This document shows, piece after piece, positions 55,147-64,000 of a stretch of 64,000 nt of DNA; position 1 is the first letter of the stretch, and each line of letters starts with the position of its first letter. Source of the stretch: JABWCQ01 sp964587105. Its GTDB lineage: Bacteria > Electryoneota > RPQS01. The stretch is from NCBI GenBank assembly GCA_964587105.1, contig CAZPKG010000001.1, forward strand, positions 62,001 through 126,000, read 5' to 3'. The notes under the pieces were generated by a model that saw only the letters and a program-made list of their open reading frames with translations, ran no database searches and was not told the origin of the DNA. A program made the position numbers and the translations under genes.

Positions 55147-55178
55147 CAGAAACCCCGCACGAAAATGCGGGGTTTCTG
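55147..55178 (-). terminator. Terminator of the small T9SS cargo gene
   Basis: A perfect 13-bp stem CAGAAACCCCGCA / TGCGGGGTTTCTG with a 6-nt loop, 21 nt after the stop codon. Confidence 0.8.
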
Positions 55179-55198
55179 TGCGAAATGCTAACACAATT

Positions 55199-56137
55199 CT
55201 ATTTTATCAGCAGCATTTTCTCTGCAAAGGCAAAACCATTCACTTCGAGTTTATAAAGATACATCCCTGACGGTAGGTCCAGTGCGTCAAATGACTCGAA
55301 ATGAGTGCCTGCGCCTCGAACATCATTAACAAGCGTCGCAACAAGTTGACCTGTGATTGCATAAACCGAAAGAGTTGTGAATCCACTCTCTTTTAGGTCG
55401 TAGCGGATCGTAGTCGTCGGGTTAAATGGGTTGGGGTAGTTCGCGTGAAGCGCGTATTCAACAACCAATCCCGTCTCAGGCTCTGGTGTAGCTAAGGCTG
55501 TGGCAACCTCTTCGTGGATTCCGTTCATGTCAATTGCCGAGAGTGCGTAAGAATACGTTGTTCCGTTCAAAGCTGACTCGTCCACCCAGCGGTACTCATG
55601 ACCCGATGTGGTGTTCCCTTGTGAGGCGATCTCCGCTAACTTCACTCCGTCTCGCAGAATCTCGAATTTGCTATTCTCAGTTTCGCTCCCCGTTGTCCAG
55701 TTAAGAATCACGCGATTATCACCTGCTATTGCTTCAAATGATGATAATGAAACACCAAGTATCGCTTCAAAGGTTAAACACAGACAGCCCTCACCAGTGC
55801 CATAAATGAAGTTATCGAAGCTGCCTTCAATTGAATTGTACGTCCATGCTGTTGCATCATACTGAAAAAAGATTGGACCAGGAGGAAAAGGGCACTCGTA
55901 GTCACACAAAGTCTCTGGCCACGGATTACAAGTCATCATGGCACCGAATACGGGTGTTTGGTGTGGGCCAAGCGGACCATAAACGTGTATTTGTAGTACA
56001 GACCCCGGACAAACTTCGACGCATGTACTGGATCCTAATGCCGGATTCACATATGTTGATCCGTTACACGGCTGCGCAAATGCCGCATTCCACATTCCCA
56101 GCGTGATTCCAATAAAAGCAATTACCAATCGTCTCAT
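55199..56137 (-). CDS. Secreted T9SS cargo protein with Cys-rich N-terminal domain
   Basis: A 312-aa protein (start ATG 56137, GGAGG five bases upstream; longer in-frame starts ATG 56149 and GTG 56167 lack support). Signal peptide MRRLVIAFIGITLGMWNAAFA. The mature N-terminal about 100 residues are Cys-rich (CNGSTYVNPALGSSTCVEVC, TCNPWPETLCDYECPFPPG, CLCLTF), suggesting disulfides. A fibronectin-III-like segment follows (VILNWTTGSETENSKFEILR). The last about 80 residues are a type A sorting domain (ALHANYPNPFNPTTTIRYDL ... GMYLYKLEVNG). No enzyme motif recognised. Probably a small surface or secreted binding protein. Confidence 0.85.
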   Translation of the reverse strand: MRRLVIAFIGITLGMWNAAFAQPCNGSTYVNPALGSSTCVEVCPGSVLQIHVYGPLGPHQTPVFGAMMTCNPWPETLCDYECPFPPGPIFFQYDATAWTYNSIEGSFDNFIYGTGEGCLCLTFEAILGVSLSSFEAIAGDNRVILNWTTGSETENSKFEILRDGVKLAEIASQGNTTSGHEYRWVDESALNGTTYSYALSAIDMNGIHEEVATALATPEPETGLVVEYALHANYPNPFNPTTTIRYDLKESGFTTLSVYAITGQLVATLVNDVRGAGTHFESFDALDLPSGMYLYKLEVNGFAFAEKMLLIK

Positions 56138-56575
56138 CTTGACCTCCATGTCCAGATTAATGTGCACTGTCTTATTAAATGTTCTTCTATTTACATAAAC
56201 ATAACAAAAGACTAACTAATCCTAATTTACTGCGGACAACGGCCAATTGTCAAGTAGATCTAATTTCTAACAGAAATATCAGGGGTTTTGTGAGTACGCA
56301 AAACAATAGTCTAACAATAGCGCAACTCACCCCAATTTTCTGGGACAGTCTTAATTATTAAGAAGTTAATGAAAAACACAATGTGCTTGGGTCAACAACA
56401 CTCTTGAGACTCCAGCAAAAATGGAGGCACATGCCAATTGATCTGAGAAGTGCGCAAACAAGTTCAATGGCAAACGGACAAAAACCATTGAATGGCTCAA
56501 ATAGAACTAAGTTAAGTGGATACAAAAACTAAAGTGAACGTGCCATTCTTGGGATAATTTGCCCTAGTTTCTGAC
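56138..56575. other. 438-bp region without a supported gene
   Basis: AT-rich interval upstream of the T9SS cargo gene and downstream of the aminotransferase gene. I see no convincing ORF, tRNA, hairpin terminator or promoter box in it. A short minus-strand ORF overlapping the aminotransferase end is in a shadow frame. Confidence 0.5.
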
Positions 56576-58120
56576 TTAGCCCAACACCACCCCACACCCC
56601 TCGCACATCCATTCCCCGGTATCATCCACAAGCTTGTACTGCGATTCGTATTTCTTCCCGTTCTTGCTGATGTGATCCACCGCTTCCAACAAACTCTGAA
56701 ACTCGTCTTCACTGACCGTCGGTGATAGACTGATTCTCACCCACCCCGGTTTTTCTCCAATGTGTCCATGATCCAGTCGCTCGCGGATTTCCGCCGAGTG
56801 CGATTGCTCTATGTGCAACAGCAAATGTCCGTACGGCCCCGCACACATGCAGCCGCCGCGCACCTGAATGCCGAATAGGTCATTAAACAGCGCCGCCGCT
56901 AAATTGTGATGCAGGTCTTTGAAGATGACGCTGAACACACCGAGTCGCTTCGCGTCCGTGAGTCCCAAAATGAGAATCTTGTCATTCTTGATCCACTCTT
57001 TCAGCGCGCGCGTCATATAGTCGTGTTCAATCCGTTCAATTCGATCACAGCCGATGGCCGCCTTCATGTCAAAAGCTAATCCCGCCTGAATACTCTGCAC
57101 AATCGGCGGAGTGCCTCCCGTTTCACGATGGGCAATCGAAGCCAAATACCGATGATCCCACGGTGAAGTATAAAGCACCGTTCCGCCGCCCGGCTCTGCG
57201 GGAACGCGATTCGTAAACAAATGTTTGTTCGCCACCAAAATCCCCGGTGTGCGCGGCCCGCCTAAAAATTTATGCACGGAGAGAAACACCGCGTCGTAAT
57301 ATCCGAGCGGATCGTTTTCCGGATGCATGTCAATTTCCACATACGGCCCGGCCGCCGCGAAATCGAAAAATGCGAACGCGCCGTGCTCATGCAGCACACG
57401 CGCCAGCGCATGACAATCATTCAATATTCCTGTCACATTTGACGCCGCGCTGAAGGTGCCGTATTTGACCTTGCGATTCTTGTAAGGCTGCATCTTTTCC
57501 GCCAAATCGTCAGGGCAAATGCAGCCGTGTTCGTTCAGCTCGACATAGACGGTTTCCGCAATCGTTTCCCGCCAGCAGATATCATTGGAATGATGCTCCA
57601 TCATCGAGCGAAACACAACGGGCCGCTCGTTGTCGGGAACATGATCTTTCAAATGATACTTCTCTTCCAACTGATCAGGAAGCCGTAACCCCAAGACATG
57701 AATCAAACGGTTTATCGTTCCCGTCGAACCTGATCCCACCGGAATCACCACATCCTCGTCATTTGCGTTCATGTAACGGGCGATTCTCTGAAAAGCATTC
57801 TCAAACAATCTCGTCATGTGACGGCCCGTGAATGAACTTTCCGTGTGCGTGTTGGCCATATAAGGCAACACCCGCTCAGAAATCTCTTCTTCTACGTCGC
57901 GATGAAATCTGCCCGAAGCGATAAAATCGAAATACTGCAACGGTTTACGGCCAAAAGGAGTTTCAATCTCCGCTCCGCTGCCGTACACTCCGGCGCGAAG
58001 CCGCTCTAAAAATCTCCGTTCATCGGCTTCGTCACGGGTCACCACCGGACCGCGCGGCGAAGCCGTGGTACAGTCGCACAATCTTTGCGAAAACGGAGCG
58101 GTTGATGCTGTTGATGACAT
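56576..58120 (-). CDS. Class V aminotransferase / cysteine-desulfurase-like PLP enzyme with CxxC tail
   Basis: A 514-aa cytoplasmic enzyme (start ATG 58120 with AAGGA seven bases upstream, ten bases after the upstream gene). Fold-type I class V signatures: FDFIASGRFH, ANTHTESSFTGR, a PLP-phosphate loop (VGSGSTGTIN), EHHSND, DFAAAGP and the Schiff-base Lys284 in LSVHKFLGGP. The region GGC424MC426AGPYGH corresponds to the mobile loop that carries the catalytic Cys in cysteine desulfurases. The C-terminus ends with WMCEGCGVVLG (C506, C509), a possible rubredoxin/zinc-knuckle half. It could mobilise sulfur from cysteine or a related substrate; an aminotransferase or lyase role is equally possible. 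Co-transcribed with the M14 peptidase. Confidence 0.8.
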   Translation of the reverse strand: MSSTASTAPFSQRLCDCTTASPRGPVVTRDEADERRFLERLRAGVYGSGAEIETPFGRKPLQYFDFIASGRFHRDVEEEISERVLPYMANTHTESSFTGRHMTRLFENAFQRIARYMNANDEDVVIPVGSGSTGTINRLIHVLGLRLPDQLEEKYHLKDHVPDNERPVVFRSMMEHHSNDICWRETIAETVYVELNEHGCICPDDLAEKMQPYKNRKVKYGTFSAASNVTGILNDCHALARVLHEHGAFAFFDFAAAGPYVEIDMHPENDPLGYYDAVFLSVHKFLGGPRTPGILVANKHLFTNRVPAEPGGGTVLYTSPWDHRYLASIAHRETGGTPPIVQSIQAGLAFDMKAAIGCDRIERIEHDYMTRALKEWIKNDKILILGLTDAKRLGVFSVIFKDLHHNLAAALFNDLFGIQVRGGCMCAGPYGHLLLHIEQSHSAEIRERLDHGHIGEKPGWVRISLSPTVSEDEFQSLLEAVDHISKNGKKYESQYKLVDDTGEWMCEGCGVVLG

Positions 58121-58130
58121 GATCAGTTCC

Positions 58131-59939
58131 TTAGAGTTGAATTCCGCAGGCCTTAGCCGCCAAGCGGAAGTGGTCTTTATGAATAATTCTTCCGATCGGA
58201 TAGAGGTTTGTCCGCTCATCCCAATACGGAGAATGTTTGTACCAATAGTTTAGTCGCTCGCCGGGAGACTTCGCGAACAAGGAATCTGTTTTCACTTTGT
58301 TCCAAAATTCCGTCGCTGCCAAAGTATCCGTCTTAATCAATCGCTGAGCCATCGTGTCAATGATGTCTCCATCGCCGCCCTCTTTTTGCTCGAAAATCTG
58401 CGGGAAGAAACCCCACTTGCAAAACGAGTCCGGCCCGTTCGCTTCCAGAAGTTGCATGACGCGAAGAGCTTTTCTGTGATTGAGCGGAACAAAGGCCGAG
58501 CCTTTGGGAATCCGCCATTCCTGCAGAACAGGAGGCAGCGTTTTGTAGTTGATGCGAAATCTCCCTTCGTACGGAGTTTTCGCAAAGGTTACGCTGTCGA
58601 GATAATTTGTCTCAACCATGATGGTCAACGTCGTGTCGAACTCCATCACCGGAATCTGGTGAGCCGCGAGAACACCCTTTACTTTCAGATAGTAGGGAAG
58701 CGGAATCACATATGCCAAAGGCGGCACCACAGATGATTTGACGCGGTTGTTCCACAGCGCAGGCATCTTTTGCGATTCCGGCTCTTGCGTCCAATAGCGG
58801 ACACTGTCTCCGGCGATTTCAGAATATCTGACTTCTGATTTGTGACCCTTGAAATCAACCCAAGTTGTGTCGTTTGCCACGTCAAAATCAAGCGGATAGC
58901 TCTTGCCGTTGGCTCGGAGCGTGTCTGCTAAAGTCTGAATCTGCAAATCCGCCAATGCCGACATCTTGAGCAGATTGCCTTTGTCCTTCGCCAATTGATC
59001 GAGCGTCTCTTCGAGATAGACTCTCGTGGCCTCGACTCGCTCGGCAAACGGTTTGCGGCTGTGAGTCTCGATCAAAACAAACGGACGGCCCAGCACAGTT
59101 CCAAATCCGGTTGAGTAGCGCGGAGGATAAACCTCTCGCGTCCAGCCACTCTTTGGGTTGGTGTAGTTCTTGAAAGTCACGTACGGCACAAAATCGTAAC
59201 CACGCTTGGACATGCGCTTAGTGATTTCGGGCAGATATGACTTGGTGGAATAGTCTAAAACTGCCGGAGCTTCATTTGTGTCGGTTCCTAAACCCCACGT
59301 GATGACATATTCGTATTCCGCTCCGTCGGTGACATGAATGTCAATCAGAAAATCGGGATCAAGTTCGTCAATCAGCTTGATCATCGCTCGCATTTCGGGA
59401 GCGTCAGCTTTTAGCCAGTCGCGATTCAAATCAAGATTTTGAGCCGTTATCCGGCGGCCTTGCTCTTTTGGGCCAAGCTGATTGATACGGCGAAATTCAC
59501 CTTCGCGCTCGTGTCCGTCCACATTGAAGATTGGCACAAAAGCAATACGCAGGTTTTCTTTTACCGCGCGATGGTTTTGAGTCTGTACGAGGTCGCGCAG
59601 AACCATCAGCCCCGCTTCCTTTCCGTCAATTTCGCCGGAGTGAATTCCGGCAATCACAAAGACGAGCGGTTTGCTCTCATCATTTCCACCGAAGAGCAGC
59701 AAGGGAAGTTCTCGGCCCTCAGAGCTTGTACCGAATGATCGATATTCAATCAGATCGCTCGATCCGTCAAGTCTGCGGCAATAAGTCAAACACTCGCCAT
59801 AACCGGAGGTCTCGAGTCCCTTAGAGAGTTCAAAGCGAGTCTGCCACACAGGCGAAACGGATTGGGCATTCAGGAGTCCTGAAAGCAAGAGGCCAAGAAG
59901 ATAGCACGTAGTTCGGAAGTTCATATTCCTAAGATACAT
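58131..59939 (-). CDS. Secreted M14-family zinc carboxypeptidase
   Basis: A 602-aa protein (start ATG 59939; ATG 59924 is an alternative). Signal peptide MYLRNMNFRTTCYLLGLLLSG...NAQ. The M14 catalytic domain shows zinc ligands in AGIHSGEIDGKE (HxxE) and DIHVTDG, the LNLDLNRDW segment, and the catalytic-type Glu in LIETHSRK. The second half (about 330-600) is a less recognisable beta-rich region. It should remove C-terminal residues from peptides in the periplasm or outside. First gene of a pair with the aminotransferase; the pairing with a PLP enzyme is unusual. Confidence 0.88.
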   Translation of the reverse strand: MYLRNMNFRTTCYLLGLLLSGLLNAQSVSPVWQTRFELSKGLETSGYGECLTYCRRLDGSSDLIEYRSFGTSSEGRELPLLLFGGNDESKPLVFVIAGIHSGEIDGKEAGLMVLRDLVQTQNHRAVKENLRIAFVPIFNVDGHEREGEFRRINQLGPKEQGRRITAQNLDLNRDWLKADAPEMRAMIKLIDELDPDFLIDIHVTDGAEYEYVITWGLGTDTNEAPAVLDYSTKSYLPEITKRMSKRGYDFVPYVTFKNYTNPKSGWTREVYPPRYSTGFGTVLGRPFVLIETHSRKPFAERVEATRVYLEETLDQLAKDKGNLLKMSALADLQIQTLADTLRANGKSYPLDFDVANDTTWVDFKGHKSEVRYSEIAGDSVRYWTQEPESQKMPALWNNRVKSSVVPPLAYVIPLPYYLKVKGVLAAHQIPVMEFDTTLTIMVETNYLDSVTFAKTPYEGRFRINYKTLPPVLQEWRIPKGSAFVPLNHRKALRVMQLLEANGPDSFCKWGFFPQIFEQKEGGDGDIIDTMAQRLIKTDTLAATEFWNKVKTDSLFAKSPGERLNYWYKHSPYWDERTNLYPIGRIIHKDHFRLAAKACGIQL

Positions 59940-60002
59940 ATTCTCGCGGGGAGCGGCAAGAGCCGATCTTATATTCCGTAAGCTAAGCCGAGACAAATGG
60001 TT

Positions 60003-60034
60003 AAAAAAAGCCGCCCGAGTATCTGGGCGGCTTT
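60003..60034 (-). terminator. Terminator of the giant beta-helix gene
   Basis: Stem AAAGCCGCCC / GGGCGGCTTT with an 8-nt loop; on the minus strand the hairpin is followed by a run of T (from TTTTTTTAA). It separates the beta-helix gene from the M14 gene. Confidence 0.85.
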
Positions 60035-60055
60035 CATCGTTTTCATAAAGAAATA

Positions 60056-63000
60056 CTACTCGGCGCGAACATTAAAGAACCGCAAATTGTTCGGATCGGC
60101 GTCAAAGTCCCATGTCCAATTGGTGGAAGTTGTAGAACCCAATTCGACGGGCGAAAGCTCAAGCTGTTCGAACGACGTTGCGCCGTAGATCAAATAGTGC
60201 GATGCCCCGTTCACTGGGTACCAATTCAGTTGGATTTCGGTTCCGGCAGTAACGGCAATCGAAAGACCGAGCGGAGGAGTCAAGACGGATTGCAGGACAT
60301 ATTCATCCGCTCCGATGCAAGGCACGGCCGGACGACTGTCTCCGTCAATGTCGGTCGATACTTGCTGAAGTGCGATGCCCTGTGCAAACATTGTGGAGTC
60401 GGTTGGCTGAATATGCAGGTCGGTCGAGGAGATATAGCTTACATGCAAATTGAGGCTCTGGGCATCCTGTCCAGTTGCCTGCCAACTTGCGAGGCTCGCA
60501 TAGTTCTGCGTTCCGAGACCGGCAAACCTGAAGTTTGTCGAATTTCCCCACAGACAATTGTAATCGGAGATGACGTCCGCTCCAACCTCGATATCCAAAC
60601 CGTAACTTGGAACATCATTCTCATAGACCATTACGCAGTTGTTGTAGATTTCATGCTGGGTCCCGGTAGAGACGAACACTCCGGAGGTTTCATTGTCCGC
60701 AGGTGAGTCGTCCAACCTAATACTGTTATTGGCGACGACGTGATTACCACTCGACAGATAAATTCCGCGTGAACGAAGGGAAGTCAATTGTGAGTATCCG
60801 TAGATGAAATTATTGACAATCTCAACGGATGAAGTAATACCCGGAGCGGAATAGACTCCGCAAGCGCGATTGGTGCGCGGTCCGTTGCCGTCGAGAAATC
60901 CGTGAATCTTATTGCCGTCCACGCGAAGCGATCCGTTCTCACCAATCTGGACAATGTAAACTCCATAACAGGCTCCGGCCGGGCCGACATTGGAACCGGG
61001 GCGAATGTCGTTGCCCGAAATCAGCGCTTCATGCTGATGATCCACCCACACTCCGTAGTAAACATCCGAGATATCATTTCCCGAAACGATATTGCCATGC
61101 GAAATCTGTGAATTTGCGCTGGTCAACGAGACGCCGATGTAGCAGGCGGAAACTGTATTGCCTGTGATTGTATTCCCGTGGCAATCGGAACCGGAGACAC
61201 GAATCCCGACCGTACCTAAATCTCCTGATCCGCTACCGGTGACGACGCATCTATCAATCACATTGTTGCAGGACGTGTTGTCCAATGAAATCCCAATTGC
61301 CGTGCCCGCTTCAGCAGTGATGCCAAGTTGTCTTAATTCGATAAAGTCGGCGTCATGAAAGAGCACTACTGCTTCCGAATTCGCCGCTGTGATCGTCGTT
61401 CCAATTGGATCAAGCGATTCAATGATAACGTGACGCAAACTGTCAGCGCCGGGGATTGCATTGAGAACCAGCGGACCCTGATGAGCCTGCTGCCCAAGCA
61501 ACACGTACAGTTCACCGGCAATCCCGCGCCAGCGCAAATGCTCGGAAAGCTCTGCCAATGTCCCGAAGCTTGAACGGCTCCCGCCGACAAATACACTATC
61601 TGAAAGCGGCGCCCCGGAGATTACAATAGACTGACTTTTCGAATCATTCGCTGCGACTGCATCGCCGGGCGCGAAGGCCGACACTCTGATTGAACCATAG
61701 GCCAACTCAACCTCTGGTGAACTCCAATTCCAAAGCAGTTCGACTTCAGTCCCGTGTGCAATCGAAAATAGTTGGGAATCCACGGGGTCTTCATTGAAAT
61801 ACAACGTCGCTTGGGCGCCGGTAATGTCGGACTGTCCAACGTTTCCGACGACTGAGAAGAGTTGTTGTAACGTGTTGGCCGGAGCGGGGATCCACGGAAT
61901 GCCAACGGACTGCACCGCAAGATCAATTACCGCCGCCTGATAGACGAACTCATCGACGCCAATATCGGGAGTTGAATCGCGCGGCTCGCCGTCTGCATCG
62001 AAAGCGACCGCCGGAATATACAAACCGCGATTCGACGGTCCTGCCGCGTCAGGTCGCAAGTGAAAATCGACAGGCGACTGAAAACCTGCCGGAGCGGCTG
62101 TACTCGCGCTGTCCTGTCCGGTTGCTGTTGACCAGGCGGACAACGTTTGATAGTCGCCGTCGAGGTTTGAATGACCAAAGCGGAATTGCGTATTCGTGCC
62201 GGGGCCGTCATACAGATTGTGATTGGCGGCTATCACTCCGCCCGTCCATTCGATGAAGCGAGCGATGGCCTGCGGATCGGTGATCTGAATGATGTTGTTC
62301 AGCAAGCTCGCCGCAGTTTGAGTTCCTGATACAGAAATTCCGGTGATATTCGATGAGAGCAAATCCCCAATGCTAACCGTATTGTGATAGAACAGCGCGG
62401 TTCCGCTCGTTGCCGACAAACCAACTACGGCGCCGCTTGTGAGCGAGTTGAAATCACCAATCCAATTGTTGGCCGCGAATAGCACTCCCGCTCCCGACTC
62501 GGCTGAAATTGCCGTGATTGTTCCGGCGGCGAGGCATTGCGTGATGCGATTATTAAGCACTCTGACCGTATCCGGCGGAGAGAGATTCAAAACGCGAATC
62601 CCATAGCAGGGCGACGGTGCGTTGGCGAAGCCCGCCGTGATCGAGCAATTTTCAATCAGAAGATTCTGCTGCCAACTCGCTTGAATGGAGGTGCGAACCC
62701 CGGAGATATTGCAATCTCGCACGATGTTTCCGGCAGAGCTTTGTCCGCTCGCGCCTTCAAAGCGAAGGCCCGTGTAGGCAGTGTTGATATCGAGTTGCTG
62801 AAAGAGATTGTCTGAGCAACCCGTTGAGACCAACAGCGTGGTGGCGGAGGATTGATCTTGAGATGCGCACGCCAAATGGCAATTGCGAATCACATTGTGG
62901 TGGCTGTTGTTCGCGATCTTCATCGTCTCAAGCGTCGCGCCGCTGCCTTGAAGTATCAATCCTTCAATGGTTACATACGAGACATTCGACAACAGAACCG

Positions 63001-64000
63001 ACGGTTGACTGCCGGGCGGAGAAATCTGCACAATTCCTTCGGAGAAGGGAGATTGTTGAATTGTAAGTGTCGAGACTGAATTGAGTCCAGAGACGTTTTC
63101 AAGAGTGAGATTTTCCGGATAGAGCCCGGCCTCGAGATTCAAAACAACAGGACCGTCCACACCGCGATGATTGAGTTCATTCAGCGCAGTTGAGAGCGTC
63201 GGGAAATCCGCACCGAAGCCACCGATCTGATAGGTTCCTGACATCGGAAGGCCCGTGACGGCAAGATTAAAGGCGACGGCGTTGTCGGAGGGATTTGCGT
63301 CTGTGCCGAGAATGGTTTCAACAATTAGCTCGGAGGTCGTATGAGCCGAATCGGTGCTCCACAGAAGCAAAAAGGTGTCGGCTTGCGAGGGGATTAGACT
63401 AATGAGCGCTTCTGCGCGTGCGGTATCGTCGTAAGTTAATCTTAAGGGCAGATCGAGAACAGGCGAAGAACCGCGATTTTGCACGACAACTTCGAGCCGA
63501 AGGAGAGAATACTCGGGAAATGACTGTGGCATTCCGAGCACATTGAGAATTGCAACGTCGGAGGCCGGCGCGTCAAACAAGTATTCATCGGCCCCGATGT
63601 CCGGTGGTTGAAAGCGGAGTTGACCGTCAATATCTGACGTCACGTCCAAAGCAACCGCGCCATTCTGATGAGGAAGGGCGGACGATTGCTGGAGATGCAA
63701 ATCGGAATTTGATACAAACAGCGGATTGCCGGAATAGCTTGACAAATCGAGTCCGGTTGTTTGCCATTCGGCAAGTGTCGTAAACGGATTAATCAACCAT
63801 CCAACTTTGTAGGCCGTTCCCGTGCCGTAGAAGAGATTGTTGTTGGACACGATCGGCGCGGCTTGAGTCAGCATGAAGGCGTTGTAGGCGGGGCGGGTGG
63901 CTTCCTGATTCGCCAAAATATTGTTTAGCAAAGTCAAGCTGGCATCAGGCGCAATCAAACCGTTATAGAGTGAGTAGGCCGTGCCCGTTGCCGCGACGTC
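60056..64000 (-). CDS. Giant beta-helix surface protein with CARDB domains (5' end outside window)
   Basis: The frame stays open to the right edge, so at least 1314 residues of the C-terminal part are present and the N-terminus is missing. It alternates right-handed parallel beta-helix blocks (repeats such as NNSHHNVIRNCHLACASQDQ and NSQISHGNIVSGNDISD) with CARDB-type Ig domains (LRLEVVVQNRGSSPVLDLPL). Twice it contains the module GxFGADFPTLSTALNELNHRGVDGP-type opening (IGGFGADFPTLSTALNEL; VGGSRSSFGTLAELSEHLRW). It ends in a fibronectin-III-like domain without a T9SS sorting signature. Beta-helix proteins of this kind are surface structures or polysaccharide-acting enzymes; no catalytic residues are recognisable. 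Confidence 0.82.
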   Translation of the reverse strand, partial: DVAATGTAYSLYNGLIAPDASLTLLNNILANQEATRPAYNAFMLTQAAPIVSNNNLFYGTGTAYKVGWLINPFTTLAEWQTTGLDLSSYSGNPLFVSNSDLHLQQSSALPHQNGAVALDVTSDIDGQLRFQPPDIGADEYLFDAPASDVAILNVLGMPQSFPEYSLLRLEVVVQNRGSSPVLDLPLRLTYDDTARAEALISLIPSQADTFLLLWSTDSAHTTSELIVETILGTDANPSDNAVAFNLAVTGLPMSGTYQIGGFGADFPTLSTALNELNHRGVDGPVVLNLEAGLYPENLTLENVSGLNSVSTLTIQQSPFSEGIVQISPPGSQPSVLLSNVSYVTIEGLILQGSGATLETMKIANNSHHNVIRNCHLACASQDQSSATTLLVSTGCSDNLFQQLDINTAYTGLRFEGASGQSSAGNIVRDCNISGVRTSIQASWQQNLLIENCSITAGFANAPSPCYGIRVLNLSPPDTVRVLNNRITQCLAAGTITAISAESGAGVLFAANNWIGDFNSLTSGAVVGLSATSGTALFYHNTVSIGDLLSSNITGISVSGTQTAASLLNNIIQITDPQAIARFIEWTGGVIAANHNLYDGPGTNTQFRFGHSNLDGDYQTLSAWSTATGQDSASTAAPAGFQSPVDFHLRPDAAGPSNRGLYIPAVAFDADGEPRDSTPDIGVDEFVYQAAVIDLAVQSVGIPWIPAPANTLQQLFSVVGNVGQSDITGAQATLYFNEDPVDSQLFSIAHGTEVELLWNWSSPEVELAYGSIRVSAFAPGDAVAANDSKSQSIVISGAPLSDSVFVGGSRSSFGTLAELSEHLRWRGIAGELYVLLGQQAHQGPLVLNAIPGADSLRHVIIESLDPIGTTITAANSEAVVLFHDADFIELRQLGITAEAGTAIGISLDNTSCNNVIDRCVVTGSGSGDLGTVGIRVSGSDCHGNTITGNTVSACYIGVSLTSANSQISHGNIVSGNDISDVYYGVWVDHQHEALISGNDIRPGSNVGPAGACYGVYIVQIGENGSLRVDGNKIHGFLDGNGPRTNRACGVYSAPGITSSVEIVNNFIYGYSQLTSLRSRGIYLSSGNHVVANNSIRLDDSPADNETSGVFVSTGTQHEIYNNCVMVYENDVPSYGLDIEVGADVISDYNCLWGNSTNFRFAGLGTQNYASLASWQATGQDAQSLNLHVSYISSTDLHIQPTDSTMFAQGIALQQVSTDIDGDSRPAVPCIGADEYVLQSVLTPPLGLSIAVTAGTEIQLNWYPVNGASHYLIYGATSFEQLELSPVELGSTTSTNWTWDFDADPNNLRFFNVRAE

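Noticed and set aside
56512..56712. Small minus-strand ORF at the end of the aminotransferase gene
   Set aside because: Out of frame with the aminotransferase, biased composition, no ribosome site.

Overview
The window looks like a chromosomal stretch of a Gram-negative bacterium from the FCB superphylum, probably an uncultured lineage near the Bacteroidetes/Ignavibacteria/Zixibacteria-type groups; the sequence does not fix the phylum. Evidence: two secreted proteins end in type A type-IX-secretion (T9SS) sorting domains with the NYPNPFN signature, cytochrome cbb3 oxidase subunits CcoN and CcoO are fused, there is a TonB-dependent receptor with an N-terminal carboxypeptidase-regulatory domain, a DUF4153 membrane protein and a GH172 (DUF2961) enzyme, and many starts are TTG/GTG with weak Shine-Dalgarno sites. 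GC content is near 50 percent by eye.

Layout. 1-12.8 kb: the tail of a T9SS cargo protein, a very large multi-PAS hybrid histidine kinase translationally coupled to a single-domain response regulator, a secreted subtilisin-like protease, and a convergent secreted GH172 protein. 12.9-15.4 kb: a sulfur operon (two YeeE/YedE-type half-transporters plus a metallo-beta-lactamase/double-rhodanese protein). 15.5-23.8 kb: a complete minus-strand cbb3 oxidase operon in the order ccoI-ccoS-ccoNO-ccoQ-ccoP-ccoG-ccoH-SafE-like exporter; ccoS is a 55-codon gene that is easily missed. 24.1-34.7 kb: a polysaccharide flippase, a TonB receptor, a perR-like/katA oxidative-stress pair and a four-gene glycolipid/polysaccharide operon.

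34.8-41.0 kb: a locus with three paralogous small secreted beta-proteins, a PapD-like periplasmic chaperone and an 1153-aa outer-membrane protein with tandem SPOR domains. This resembles a divergent chaperone-usher-type surface-fibre system and is the most novel-looking part of the window. 41.1-43.8 kb: DUF4153 protein, tRNA-Glu(CTC) and a VOC-family protein. 44.1-51.0 kb: three tandem paralogues with YadA-head-like beta-roll repeats and C-terminal S74 (endosialidase-type) chaperone domains, followed by a small secreted protein. 51.1-55.0 kb: a membrane pyrophosphatase with the K+-independent H+-pump signature, and a NapH/CcoG-like polyferredoxin. 55.2-64 kb: a T9SS cargo protein, an M14 carboxypeptidase plus class-V aminotransferase/desulfurase-like pair, and a giant beta-helix surface protein running off the right edge.

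Several cross-cutting signals stand out. A family of nearly identical terminator hairpins (AACGGGTTAGCC / GGCTAACCCGTT) is reused at five loci. A shared dyad (GGACTAATA..GTCCAA) lies upstream of both ccoI and the polyferredoxin gene, in the same orientation. Respiratory, sulfur and proton-pump genes are consistent with micro-oxic respiration; the rest of the window is dominated by secreted and surface proteins.
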